Shown here piece after piece: positions 1 through 7,041 of a stretch of 8,848 nucleotides of DNA (the stretch's first letter is position 1; each line of letters starts with the position of its first letter). This DNA comes from Phycisphaerae bacterium (GTDB lineage: Bacteria > Planctomycetota > Phycisphaerae > UBA1845 > Fen-1342): contig JALSRY010000597.1 in NCBI GenBank assembly GCA_026984555.1, positions 1-8,848 on the forward strand. Direction: 5' to 3'. The notes under the pieces are model-generated. The model did no database searches and was not told the DNA's origin. It worked only from the letters and a program-made list of their open reading frames with translations. The translations under genes and the position numbers were made by a program.

Positions 1-93
1 ATGACACCGACGTATGACGCCCAGGCCGACTTCGACCTCGACGGCGATGTCGATCTGGCGGACCTGGCGGATATGCTGGCCAACTACCAGTAG
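1..93 (+). CDS. C-terminal end of a dockerin-like (calcium-loop) protein, partial
   Basis: Frame 1 is open from base 1 to a TAG at 91-93, giving 30 residues that end in DLADLADMLANYQ. Residues 10-20 (DFDLDGDVDLA) form an EF-hand/dockerin type I-like calcium loop with Asp at alternating positions, followed by a short amphipathic helix. Single or paired loops of this kind close many large secreted proteins of Planctomycetota, where they are thought to serve in attachment or folding rather than in a true cellulosome (family knowledge). The ATG at base 1 is probably an internal methionine, because a 30-residue free dockerin is unlikely; the gene should continue to the left. The function of the main protein cannot be seen. 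A strong terminator 68 bases downstream supports this as a real 3' gene end. Confidence 0.72.
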   Translation: MTPTYDAQADFDLDGDVDLADLADMLANYQ

Positions 94-160
94 ACGCCCC
101 CCGGCGGCTGCCTGCCGGGTGTTTGCCCGCCGGTGGCCACCCCGCCGGCAAAACGCTTTC

Positions 161-199
161 GACCCCGCTCCCCGCATCAGGCGGGCGGCGGGGTCTTTT
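161..199 (+). terminator. Rho-independent terminator after the dockerin-like gene
   Basis: GACCCCGC at 161-168 pairs with GCGGGGTC at 188-195. Inside it, CCCGC at 171-175 pairs with GCGGG at 181-185, leaving a 2-nt internal loop on each side and a 5-nt apical loop. TTTT follows at 196-199. It lies between the end of the first gene and the start of the dehydrogenase gene, so it separates two transcription units. A smaller 6-bp hairpin (100-105 with 114-119) lies just after the stop codon and has no T-run. Confidence 0.8.
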
Positions 200-218
200 G
201 CTGCGCCCGGCGGCGATC

Positions 219-247
219 TTGAAACCACGTCCCTTTTCCCCGACACT
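219..247 (+). promoter_or_regulatory. Weak candidate promoter for the threonine dehydrogenase gene
   Basis: TTGAAA at 219-224 resembles a -35 box (TTGACA). Exactly 17 bp downstream is GACACT at 242-247, which matches only three positions of TATAAT. The placement suits, just after the terminator and 43 bases before the start codon, but the -10 match is poor and could be chance. Confidence 0.22.
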
Positions 248-277
248 GGCCGCGACGCGTTTGTACGTCCGTCGCGG

Positions 278-283
278 AGGAGG
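278..283 (+). promoter_or_regulatory. Ribosome binding site that fixes the dehydrogenase start
   Basis: AGGAGG at 278-283, inside GGAGGAGG, sits 6 nt before the ATG at 290. The reading frame is open back to an ATG at 14, but those 92 upstream codons run through the previous stop region and the terminator and look like no protein. This site therefore decides the start at 290. Confidence 0.85.
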
Positions 284-289
284 CACACC

Positions 290-1312
290 ATGCGCAAGCC
301 GGTTACACTCATCACGGGCGCCAACGGCGAGATCGGCCACGGCTTGATCGAGTATTGCGGCACACACGGCAAGACGGAGGTCATCGCGCTCGATCTGCGG
401 CCCATCGACGCCCGGCTGGGGGATTATTGCGTCGCGTGCATCCAGGGCGATATCCTCGACGAAAACCTGCTCCAGCGGCTGGTCAGCGAGTACGAAATCC
501 ACGCGATTTACCACCTGGCGGCGTTGCTCAGTACGCGGGCCGAGTACACTCCCGATATCGCTCACAAGGTCAACGTCAACGGCACGCTGAACCTGCTCAA
601 ACTCGCCCACGAACAGGCCCGCTGGCACGGAAACCCGGTCAAGTTCATCTTTCCCAGCTCGATCGCCGCCTACGGTCTGCCCGACCTCGAAACCAAGCAC
701 GCCGCGGGACCGCTCAAGGAACACGAATGGAACCGGCCGACGACGATGTACGGCTGCAACAAGCTCTACTGCGAGCATCTCGGGCGCTACTTCACGTGCC
801 ATTTTCGGCAGCTCGCGGTCGAATGGGCCCCCAGCGGGGTGGATTTCCGGGCGATTCGTTTCCCCGGTCTGATCAGCGCGGTCACGTTGCCCGCGGGCGG
901 GACGAGCGACTATGCACCGGAGATGCTGCACGCCGCCGCCAAGGGCGAACCGTATGCGTGCTTTGTCGCCGAAAACGCGCAGATTCCGTTCATGGCGATG
1001 CCCGATGCGATCAAGGCCTTGACGATGCTGGCCGAAGCGGACAGCGAGCGGCTGACACAGCGGGTGTACAACGTGACGGCGTTCAACCCGAGTGCCGGGG
1101 AGCTGCGCGAGCAGGTGATGCGGTTCTTCCCGCAAGCCCAGATCACCTTCGACCCGGACGTGGCGCGCAACCGCATCGTGGATACCTGGCCCGCGGATGT
1201 GGACGACACCCCCGCTCGGCGGGACTGGGCCTGGCAGCCCGATTACGACTTCGAGTCGGCGTTTCGGGATTACCTCGTGCCGGCGATCGCGGAGTTCTAT
1301 CGAAAGACGTAG
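290..1312 (+). CDS. L-threonine 3-dehydrogenase, short-chain (epimerase-like) type
   Basis: The 340-residue product should oxidise L-threonine to 2-amino-3-ketobutyrate with NAD+ in the cytoplasm, the first step of threonine breakdown to glycine and acetyl-CoA. It has an extended-SDR Rossmann fold: the dinucleotide loop G10-x-x-G13-x-x-G16 (TGANGEIG), Asp35 at the end of the second strand (NAD rather than NADP preference), Ser123/Ser124 in FPSSIAAYG, and the catalytic Tyr154-x-x-x-Lys158 (YGCNK). What separates it from sugar epimerases is the stretch around 190-215 (RFPGLIS...PAGGTSDYA...HAAAK), which follows the pattern of animal and Flavobacterium SDR-type threonine dehydrogenases, as do the late motifs YN(V/I)(T/S)A, SWP/TWP and the final DD..AR.DW.W (305-315). 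It is not the zinc-dependent MDR-type Tdh of E. coli. The usual partner, 2-amino-3-ketobutyrate CoA ligase (kbl), is not in the window. A general NAD-dependent epimerase is the less likely alternative. Confidence 0.85.
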   Translation: MRKPVTLITGANGEIGHGLIEYCGTHGKTEVIALDLRPIDARLGDYCVACIQGDILDENLLQRLVSEYEIHAIYHLAALLSTRAEYTPDIAHKVNVNGTLNLLKLAHEQARWHGNPVKFIFPSSIAAYGLPDLETKHAAGPLKEHEWNRPTTMYGCNKLYCEHLGRYFTCHFRQLAVEWAPSGVDFRAIRFPGLISAVTLPAGGTSDYAPEMLHAAAKGEPYACFVAENAQIPFMAMPDAIKALTMLAEADSERLTQRVYNVTAFNPSAGELREQVMRFFPQAQITFDPDVARNRIVDTWPADVDDTPARRDWAWQPDYDFESAFRDYLVPAIAEFYRKT

Positions 1313-1354
1313 AGGCTGGTTCGAATGCGGCCGGCGCATCGGCTCGGCGCGCGG

Positions 1355-1360
1355 TAGACT
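1355..1360 (+). promoter_or_regulatory. Possible -10 box for the GH-like gene
   Basis: TAGACT (four of six positions of TATAAT) lies 50 bases before the GTG start, in the context GCGGTAGACTGCCGG. No acceptable -35 is found 16-18 bp upstream. A small perfect inverted repeat (ATGCG at 1325-1329, CGCAT at 1335-1339) lies just before it. The similar flanks of the TATGAT box before etfB are the main reason to list it. Confidence 0.25.
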
Positions 1361-1395
1361 GCCGGCATTGGTTCATCATTGTGGATGGTAGAGCG

Positions 1396-1401
1396 AGGAG
1401 G
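1396..1401 (+). promoter_or_regulatory. Ribosome binding site that favours a GTG start
   Basis: AGGAGG at 1396-1401 is 9 nt before GTG at 1411 but 18 and 21 nt before the in-frame ATGs at 1420 and 1423. Spacing therefore favours GTG; the choice changes only three or four residues ahead of the signal peptide. Confidence 0.7.
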
Positions 1402-1410
1402 CATCGGCAA

Positions 1411-2823
1411 GTGAATCGGATGATGCAGACGTGCGTTGCGGGAGCGTGTGTGGCCGTGTCGCTGTGGGCAACCGCCTGCAATGCGCAGGAAGTCACCGGC
1501 CCCTCGGGCCTCGAGCAGGGCCGGCCGCAGGATACGGCGACCGCGTGGCAACCTCAGGAATTCCTGCTCAGCGCATATAATCCGCCTTTTGCGTGGCACG
1601 GCCCACCCTATGAGGACTCCGTATTCACCTATTACAAGGACGCCAATTTCGACAACTTGTTATGGGTAAGAGATGATGACGCCCTCATGCAAAAGGTACA
1701 CGAACACGGGTTCACGTATTTTCTCGACGTGGGGCGACTGATCGGGGAGGACGTGCTACGAGGCAGCCCCGACGGCGATCCGCCGGGTATTACGGAAGAA
1801 ATGCTGCAAGATCTGGACGCGGCGATCGCCAAGTACAGGGACGACCCCGATCTGATCGGCTATTACCTTTGCGATGAGCCGTTCCCTTCCGGTTTTCAGA
1901 ATATCGCCACGGTTGTTCAGCGCATCAGGCAGCAAGACCCGGCGCGGGTCAGTTTCGTGAACCTCTGGCCCTACTTTGAGAACGAAATCGGCGACGATGC
2001 CTACATCGAGGATTTCATTCAGACGGTACAACCAGAAGTCGTGTGCTCCGATCGATACAACTTTTTCGGCGACGCGGAAGGTAATACATGGGACGAAAAC
2101 GACGAGTATTTCGCCCAACTGGAGCGTCTGAGAAGGCACGCGCTACTGCATGGCATCCCCTTTTGCAACATTATTCAGGCCGTCGGCACCGTGGGGACAA
2201 GTGTCGGATACCCGGAATGCGAAGAGAATGGAGCGGACGAATGTCTGGAGTGGCGCACGCCCAACAGTGCCGAGCATAGATGGTTGGTGTATTCGTCGCT
2301 GGCTTACGGCGTGCATGGGATCATATGGTTTCATTGGGACCATGAGTGGGGCGTGACCGGGAACCCCGACCGGGACATCATCTATCCCTCCATCCAGAGC
2401 CTGAATGGCGAGATAGCCGTACTGAAGGATATCATGCTGCATCTGACCACGACACAAGTGTACCACACCGACGACCCCAACAGCGCGGGGGCCGGCGATG
2501 GGTATGTGGAGGTTGCAGGCGATGCCGGCCTGGTCGTGGGTTTGTTCGAGGATGAAGAGGGAAACGAAGACTATTTCATGATCATGAACAAGGACTATGC
2601 CCAGCCGGTGGACCCGGTCATCACCATAAACGCTATTCTGGATGGCGTCCAGGTGTTCAATGTCGAGACCAACCAGTGGGAAGATGTACCTTTTGAACCG
2701 GAGGCGTCGGGCGTCAGCATCTCGGCACACTTGCGCGAGGGCGGCGGCAAGTTGTTTCGAATCGACCGATGTGTCCAGTGGTCCAGGGTATTCGGTGTAG
2801 TTCCGGGGCCGGCCCCACGGTAG
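1411..2823 (+). CDS. Secreted glycoside-hydrolase-like TIM-barrel protein
   Basis: A 470-residue protein counted from the GTG start. Residues 4-25 look like a signal peptide (hydrophobic run VAGACVAVSLWA) with a likely cut after Ala25 (CNA-QE); Cys23 in ATAC gives a poor lipobox as alternative. From about residue 50 it reads like a TIM-barrel hydrolase of the GH42/GH-A kind: SAYNPPFAWHG, DNLLWVRDDD (81-90), FTYFLDVGR (101-109), LIGYYLCDEP (148-157), where Glu156 after Asp155 is the best acid/base candidate, FVNLWPYF (182-189), SSLAYGVHGIIWFHW (295-309), and a C-terminal beta-rich part ending in REGGGKLFRID (442-452), a close common in such secreted proteins. The second catalytic carboxylate cannot be assigned. 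No dockerin or export tail is present. Codons are visibly less GC-rich at third positions than in neighbouring genes. It converges with the helicase gene, 28 bp apart, with no clear terminator between them. The substrate is unknown, and it may be a non-catalytic relative. Confidence 0.7.
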   Translation: MNRMMQTCVAGACVAVSLWATACNAQEVTGPSGLEQGRPQDTATAWQPQEFLLSAYNPPFAWHGPPYEDSVFTYYKDANFDNLLWVRDDDALMQKVHEHGFTYFLDVGRLIGEDVLRGSPDGDPPGITEEMLQDLDAAIAKYRDDPDLIGYYLCDEPFPSGFQNIATVVQRIRQQDPARVSFVNLWPYFENEIGDDAYIEDFIQTVQPEVVCSDRYNFFGDAEGNTWDENDEYFAQLERLRRHALLHGIPFCNIIQAVGTVGTSVGYPECEENGADECLEWRTPNSAEHRWLVYSSLAYGVHGIIWFHWDHEWGVTGNPDRDIIYPSIQSLNGEIAVLKDIMLHLTTTQVYHTDDPNSAGAGDGYVEVAGDAGLVVGLFEDEEGNEDYFMIMNKDYAQPVDPVITINAILDGVQVFNVETNQWEDVPFEPEASGVSISAHLREGGGKLFRIDRCVQWSRVFGVVPGPAPR

Positions 2824-2851
2824 ACACTGCGCGTGATGAACCCGGCGGCGT

Positions 2852-5029
2852 TCAGACGTCGATGAGCTTGCGCATGTTCTGGGCTTCCTCGAGGAAGCGA
2901 TCGGTGTAGCGCGGATCGACACGCCGGCAGGTCTGGGTAGCGAGCTCGCTGATACGCTCGTAATCCGGGTCTTCGGTGAGCACGTAGAACTCGCTCGCCA
3001 GGATCACGAGCCGGAGGAGATGGCGCAGCAGGATACCCTCCTGTTTGATCAGATTGACCGCCCGGGCGAACTTGAAGAACGCGCAGTCCATCTGGAATGC
3101 TCCGCCGGCGATCCACTTGGGTTGGATGCGGACGGCTTCGGGGGCGGCGAGGCGGGCATCGAACGCGATCTTGAGCATTTCGGGAAACGTCGGGGGTGTT
3201 TCCTCTTCCTCGGGAAACATGCGGTCACGCGGGTCGTATTCGGGCTCGGCCTGCGGCTGGGCCAGCTTGACGCCCATCTGGATCATCAGCGGTTCGATGA
3301 TCTCGCGTTGGAGCGGCCCGGGCGTCAGATCGGCGGGCAGCGGCGTGCGCCGGGCGATCACCGGGGCCACGTCCAGCACGGATTCGAGGATCTGCACCTT
3401 CTCGTCGAAGTCGGCATAGTGGAGCTGCTCGGCGAGAAAGGCGCCGTAAAGCGGATCGACGCTGCGAAAATGCAGCAAGCGGTTGATCGAATCGTGCAGC
3501 GTCACGTGGTCGCCGTCCTCGGCGCGGCTCAGGTATCCCAAGGCCGCGAGGTTGTCGATCATGTATTCGAGCTGCTTGTGGAACTTCTCGATCCGCTCGG
3601 CGGAGTTGAATCGTTTGGAGATGAACTCCCGCACGGCGCGCAGCGTCCCGGTGTGGGTCAGCAGAAAGATCAGCACCTGGTAGGGGATCATCGACCGGCT
3701 GAACAGCTTGGCCGGGCCCGCCGCGATCAACTGCTTGAACTGGCCTTCGCTCCAATACTGCTCGGTCTTGCGACGGGTTGGTCGTTTGCGCTCCAATTGT
3801 TTGCGCATGCGCATGATGCCGGGGTCTTTGGAGCGCGGGTCGATCTGTTCGTAGCGTTTGCGCCACTTGTTGATTTTCACGTCGTCGTCGTGGGCGACGG
3901 CGAAGACGTAGCCCTTGGTGTCGAACTGGGGCCGGCCGGCGCGGCCGAACATCTGGTGCGCGCTGCTGGGGGGGATCAGTTTCTTCTCGCCGTGCTTGCC
4001 CTTCAGGAGCGTGATCAGCACGACGGAGCGGGCGGGCAGGTTGATGCCGGCGGCGAGCGTTTCGGTGCAGACGACATAGGGGATGAGTTTTCGGGCGAAC
4101 AGGTTCTCGACGATTTCCTTGTGTTTGGGCAAGACGCCGGCGTGGTGGACCCCGATGCCGCGGAGCAGCATCTGGCGCAGTTTCGGCCCCACGCCTTCCT
4201 TGAGGTCGTCGGCGTGGTCGGCGAGGAATGTCTCGATCCGCCGTTTTTTCTCCTGCGTGATGATCGGCAACCCCTTGAGTTTTTCCGCCACTTGCCAGCA
4301 TTCATCGCGATTGAACGCGAAGACCAGCGCCGGCGTGCGGTTGTGCTCGTCGTCGTCGCTGACCATCTCGGTGAGCTGTTCGGTGAGCAGCTTGTCCTCG
4401 ACCCAGACGAACTCGAGCGGCACCCGCCGTTCGACCGACGTGACCACCTGGAGCTTGCGGCCATGCTCCTTGCGGAGCCAGCCGGCGAAATCGAGCGGGT
4501 TGCCCACCGTCGCCGAGAGCAGCAACACGCGCACGTGCCGGGGCAGCAGCACGAGCGAGAGCTCCCAGACGATGCCGCGTTCGGGATCGTTGAAGTTGTG
4601 GAATTCGTCCATGACGACGGCCCCGACGCGATCCATGTCGGCGACGGCGACGTCGCGGGCGAGCAGATGGTTGAGCAGGATTTCGGCGACAACCACGCGG
4701 ACCAGGGCGTCGGCGTTCTCGCGGCGGTTGCCGGTGATGAGGCCGACGTCGTCGCGCGAGAACCCCCAGCTTTCCACGAGCTCTTGCAGCTCGCGGTACT
4801 TCTGCTCGGTCAGCGCGATCAGCGGCGTGGTGTAATAGAGCCGCTTGCGGGTGTGCAGGGCCTCGAAGACGGCCGCCTCGGCGATGAGCGTCTTGCCCAT
4901 GCCCGTGGGCGCGCAGCAGAGCACGCCGGCGTCGCTTTCGAACCACGCGAGCAGGGCCTCTTCCTGGAAGGGGTAGAGGCGGTAGGGAACGGCTTCGAGG
5001 TACTCTGAGCAGATTTCGTCGCGTGTCAT
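2852..5029 (-). CDS. Ski2-like superfamily 2 DExH-box helicase
   Basis: A 725-residue ATP-dependent helicase. Domain 1: a Q-like motif YPFQEEAL (19-26), Walker A APTGMGKT (40-47), TTPLIAL (67-73), Walker B DEFH (141-144) and motif III SAT (172-174). Domain 2: VFAFNRDEC (236-244), HHAGVLPKHK (295-304), TETLAAGINLPA (322-333) and motif VI QMFGRAGRPQFD (359-370). HHAG and the Q..GRAGRP form are hallmarks of the Ski2/Mtr4/Brr2 group, which in eukaryotes feeds RNA to the exosome; bacterial members act on RNA or DNA and are mostly unstudied. After the motor, 385-560 is basic and helical (winged-helix/ratchet-like), 590-615 is an acidic Pro/Glu-rich linker, and 640-690 resembles a DSHCT-like helical end. 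There is no room for the Mtr4 arch domain. The ATG at 5029 is chosen because the product begins just before the Q-motif; upstream residues in the same frame look non-coding and overlap etfB. It has no clear Shine-Dalgarno sequence. Confidence 0.85.
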   Translation of the reverse strand: MTRDEICSEYLEAVPYRLYPFQEEALLAWFESDAGVLCCAPTGMGKTLIAEAAVFEALHTRKRLYYTTPLIALTEQKYRELQELVESWGFSRDDVGLITGNRRENADALVRVVVAEILLNHLLARDVAVADMDRVGAVVMDEFHNFNDPERGIVWELSLVLLPRHVRVLLLSATVGNPLDFAGWLRKEHGRKLQVVTSVERRVPLEFVWVEDKLLTEQLTEMVSDDDEHNRTPALVFAFNRDECWQVAEKLKGLPIITQEKKRRIETFLADHADDLKEGVGPKLRQMLLRGIGVHHAGVLPKHKEIVENLFARKLIPYVVCTETLAAGINLPARSVVLITLLKGKHGEKKLIPPSSAHQMFGRAGRPQFDTKGYVFAVAHDDDVKINKWRKRYEQIDPRSKDPGIMRMRKQLERKRPTRRKTEQYWSEGQFKQLIAAGPAKLFSRSMIPYQVLIFLLTHTGTLRAVREFISKRFNSAERIEKFHKQLEYMIDNLAALGYLSRAEDGDHVTLHDSINRLLHFRSVDPLYGAFLAEQLHYADFDEKVQILESVLDVAPVIARRTPLPADLTPGPLQREIIEPLMIQMGVKLAQPQAEPEYDPRDRMFPEEEETPPTFPEMLKIAFDARLAAPEAVRIQPKWIAGGAFQMDCAFFKFARAVNLIKQEGILLRHLLRLVILASEFYVLTEDPDYERISELATQTCRRVDPRYTDRFLEEAQNMRKLIDV

Positions 5030-5035
5030 TCCGAG

Positions 5036-5041
5036 AGCATA
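5036..5041 (-). promoter_or_regulatory. Candidate -10 box giving a leaderless helicase mRNA
   Basis: On the minus strand TATGCT (four of six positions of TATAAT) is followed by six bases and then the ATG of the helicase. That spacing would put the transcription start at or next to the A of ATG. It would explain the missing ribosome binding site, but the -35 region (TTTCCG with an 18-bp spacer) is weak. Confidence 0.25.
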
Positions 5042-5077
5042 GCCAATCCGACCGGCAAGCGGAAACGCCGGCCGACC

Positions 5078-5106
5078 TTTCCCGCCTGCCCCGGCCCGGT
5101 TATGAT
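5078..5106 (+). promoter_or_regulatory. Probable promoter of the etfBA operon
   Basis: TATGAT at 5101-5106 matches five of six positions of TATAAT. The hexamer 17 bp upstream, TTTCCC at 5078-5083, is a poor -35. The -10 box lies 56 bases before the etfB start in the divergent intergenic region, the only place where the operon can start within this window. Confidence 0.5.
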
Positions 5107-5162
5107 CGGGCTCCCTTTGATGGACCCGTGTCCACGCTTTTCGACGCAGGAGCGCGAGGCTT

Positions 5163-5957
5163 ATGAAGATACTGGTTGTCGTCAAACAGGTTCCCGATTC
5201 CACCACGAACATCAAGATCCGTCCCGACGGCGAGGACATCGAACGCGACGGCGTCAAGATGGTGCTCGATCCGTTCGACGAATTCGCGATCGAGCAGGCG
5301 GTGCAGCTCAAGGAGAAGCGCTCCGACGTCGAGTCGGTGACCGTGCTGATCGTCGGCCCGCAGAAGGCCGCCGAGGCGCTGCGCACCACGCTCGCCGTGG
5401 GGGCCGACGACGCGATCCACCTGTTGGACGAGGCGTTCGACACGCTCGACGAGCTCCAGACAGCCGCGCTGATCGCCGCGGTGGTCAGGGACGGCGGCTA
5501 CGACCTGGTGCTGCGGGGCAAACAGGAGATCGACCTCGACAGCGGGCAGCTCGGCCCGGCGCTGGCCGAGGCGCTCGACTGGCCCCACGTCGGCGCGGTG
5601 ACCCGCCTGGAAGTCGCCGCCGACGGCAAGTCGCTGGCGGCCAGCCGGCGTATCGAAGGGGCCGAGGAGCGGGTCGAGGTGGCGTTGCCCGCCCTGATTA
5701 CGTGCGAGAAGGGGCTGTGCGAGATGCGCTACCCTTCGCTGCCCAACCTGATGAAAGCCAAGAAAAAGCCGGTCAAGACGCTGGCGGCCGCCGATGTGCC
5801 CGGCTTTGCGGAGGTCATCGGCCGAGTCGGCGGCGCTCGGATGCACCGGTTCGCCCCCCCGCCGGAGCGGCCCCCGGGCAAGATTCTCGAAGGTGAGACG
5901 GCGGAAACCGTCAAGGAACTTGTACGACTGCTACGCGAAGAAGCCAAGGCGATCTGA
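5163..5957 (+). CDS. etfB: Electron transfer flavoprotein, beta subunit
   Basis: A 264-residue cytoplasmic subunit which, with EtfA, carries electrons from flavin dehydrogenases (acyl-CoA and related) to a quinone oxidoreductase or other acceptor. Seen in order: MKILVVVKQVPD (1-12), LDPFDEFAIEQA (35-46), the loop GKQEIDLDSGQLGP (119-132), and the family signature LPALITCEKGL...RYPSLPNLMKAKKKP (175-203). The C-terminal arm GKILEGETAETVKELVRLLR (239-258) ends in EEAKAI. Length is usual for the family. AGGAG at 5148-5152 is 10 nt before the ATG. etfA follows after 24 bases, so the two are co-transcribed. Family knowledge says EtfB binds AMP in ordinary ETFs and a second flavin in bifurcating ones; the SGQLGPALAE loop does not settle which type this is. 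No dehydrogenase or ETF-quinone oxidoreductase gene is in the window to name its partner. Confidence 0.93.
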   Translation: MKILVVVKQVPDSTTNIKIRPDGEDIERDGVKMVLDPFDEFAIEQAVQLKEKRSDVESVTVLIVGPQKAAEALRTTLAVGADDAIHLLDEAFDTLDELQTAALIAAVVRDGGYDLVLRGKQEIDLDSGQLGPALAEALDWPHVGAVTRLEVAADGKSLAASRRIEGAEERVEVALPALITCEKGLCEMRYPSLPNLMKAKKKPVKTLAAADVPGFAEVIGRVGGARMHRFAPPPERPPGKILEGETAETVKELVRLLREEAKAI

Positions 5958-5981
5958 CACCCCAGCGAGTGAAAGAACACC

Positions 5982-6965
5982 ATGACCAACGATATTCTCG
6001 TATTCGTCGAACAACGTGACGACCGGGTTCACCCCGCCGGGCTCCAATGCCTCACGCCCGCACGCGAGCTGGCCGGCAAGACCGGCGGGCAGGTCGTGGC
6101 TTGCCTGATCGGTGAGGGGATCGACCAAGCCACGGCGGCCCTCGAACAGGCCGGCCCCGACCGCATCCTGATCGTTCGCGATCCTGCGCTCAAGGATTAT
6201 TCCGCCCTGCGCTACCGCACGGCCCTGGCCGCCGCGGTCGAGCATTGCGACCCGAAGGTGCTGCTGCTGCCCGCCTCGTTCATGGGACGCGACCTGGCGC
6301 CGCGCGTCGCGATGCGCACCGGCGCCGCGCTGGCCACCGATGTCATTGAGCTGACGCTGACCGACGATGGCGCGCTCGATGTCGTTCGACCGCTTTACAA
6401 CGGCAAGGCCACTTGCCACGTCACCTTCCCCGCCGACCGGCTCGCCATCGCTTCCGTGCGCCCCAATACGTTCGCCGCGCCGACCGGCGGCAGCGCCGCG
6501 CAGAAGGAGGAGATCCCCTACGCGCCTGCTCCGGGCGACGACCGCATCACCGTCAAGGAGGTCGCCAAGACCGGCGGGGATATCAAAGACGTGACCGAGG
6601 CCGACATCATCGTTTCGGGTGGACGGGCGCTCAAGAGCGAAGAAAACTTCAAGATCATCTACGACCTGGCGCGGGTGCTGGATGCGGCGGTGGGCGCTTC
6701 GCGCGCGGCTTGCGACGCCGGCTATCAACCGCACAGCCGGCAGGTTGGTCTGACCGGCAAGACCGTCACGCCCAAGCTCTACATCGCCTGCGGCATCAGC
6801 GGTGCGATCCAGCATTTGGCGGGGATGCGTGGCAGCAAGACCATCGTCGCCATCAACACCGACCCCGAAGCGCCGATGTTCAAGGTGGCCGATTACGGCA
6901 TCGTGGACGATCTGTTCAAAGTCGTGCCGGCGTTGACGGAGGAAGTGCGCAAGCTGGAGCTGTAA
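5982..6965 (+). CDS. etfA: Electron transfer flavoprotein, alpha subunit
   Basis: A 327-residue FAD-binding partner of EtfB, transcribed from the same promoter (24-nt gap). The N-terminal domain (about 1-190) has the EtfA pattern ILVFVEQRD (5-13), [17 protein letters not shown] (94-110) and VRPLYNGKA (135-143). The C-terminal FAD domain shows [15 protein letters not shown] (209-223), [10 protein letters not shown] (238-247), [19 protein letters not shown] (253-271), the signature [12 protein letters not shown] (271-282) and [18 protein letters not shown] (291-308). These are the residues that wrap the flavin in solved ETFs. Length is normal and nothing is truncated. The ribosome binding site is weak (only GAG/GAAAG within 15 nt), so translation may depend on coupling to etfB. 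No iron-sulfur extension of the kind seen in some anaerobes is present. Confidence 0.94.
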   Translation: MTNDILVFVEQRDDRVHPAGLQCLTPARELAGKTGGQVVACLIGEGIDQATAALEQAGPDRILIVRDPALKDYSALRYRTALAAAVEHCDPKVLLLPASFMGRDLAPRVAMRTGAALATDVIELTLTDDGALDVVRPLYNGKATCHVTFPADRLAIASVRPNTFAAPTGGSAAQKEEIPYAPAPGDDRITVKEVAKTGGDIKDVTEADIIVSGGRALKSEENFKIIYDLARVLDAAVGASRAACDAGYQPHSRQVGLTGKTVTPKLYIACGISGAIQHLAGMRGSKTIVAINTDPEAPMFKVADYGIVDDLFKVVPALTEEVRKLEL

Positions 6966-7014
6966 GGCAACGGCAGGCTCGGCGGGGGAAGCCGTGCCCG
7001 GTGCAACGGGGCCC

Positions 7015-7041
7015 CGCGGCGGCGCTCGTCACGCCGCGTTT
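7015..7041 (+). terminator. Possible terminator after etfA
   Basis: CGCGGCG at 7015-7021 pairs perfectly with CGCCGCG at 7032-7038 over a 10-nt loop, followed by only TTT at 7039-7041. It lies 50 bases after the etfA stop. The stem is strong but the T-run is short, and GC-rich DNA makes such stems often. The rest of 6966-7159 is GC-rich and holds no convincing promoter. Confidence 0.35.

Noticed and set aside
14..289. N-terminal extension of the threonine dehydrogenase frame back to an ATG at 14.
   Set aside because: It overlaps the end of the dockerin-like gene and the terminator, is Arg/Pro-rich with no family match, and AGGAGG stands right before the ATG at 290.
355..1410. Upstream extension of the GH-like gene frame through the dehydrogenase gene.
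   Set aside because: The residues are an out-of-frame reading of the dehydrogenase; the signal peptide and ribosome binding site place the start at 1411.
2805..2816. Perfect palindrome GGGGCCGGCCCC near the end of the GH-like gene, considered as a shared terminator of the convergent genes.
   Set aside because: It has no loop and no T-run on either strand and lies inside the coding sequence; in GC-rich DNA it is likely chance.
3020..5008. A 662-codon open frame on the plus strand opposite the helicase gene.
   Set aside because: It mirrors the helicase codons, has low-complexity Asp/Gly/Val/Leu-rich content and no domain motif; the minus-strand protein carries all helicase motifs. Long antisense frames are normal in GC-rich DNA.
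5030..5443. Upstream extension of the helicase frame into the etfB region.
   Set aside because: It would overlap etfB in antisense and adds Ser/Arg-rich residues unlike any helicase N-terminus; the Q-motif follows directly after the ATG at 5029.
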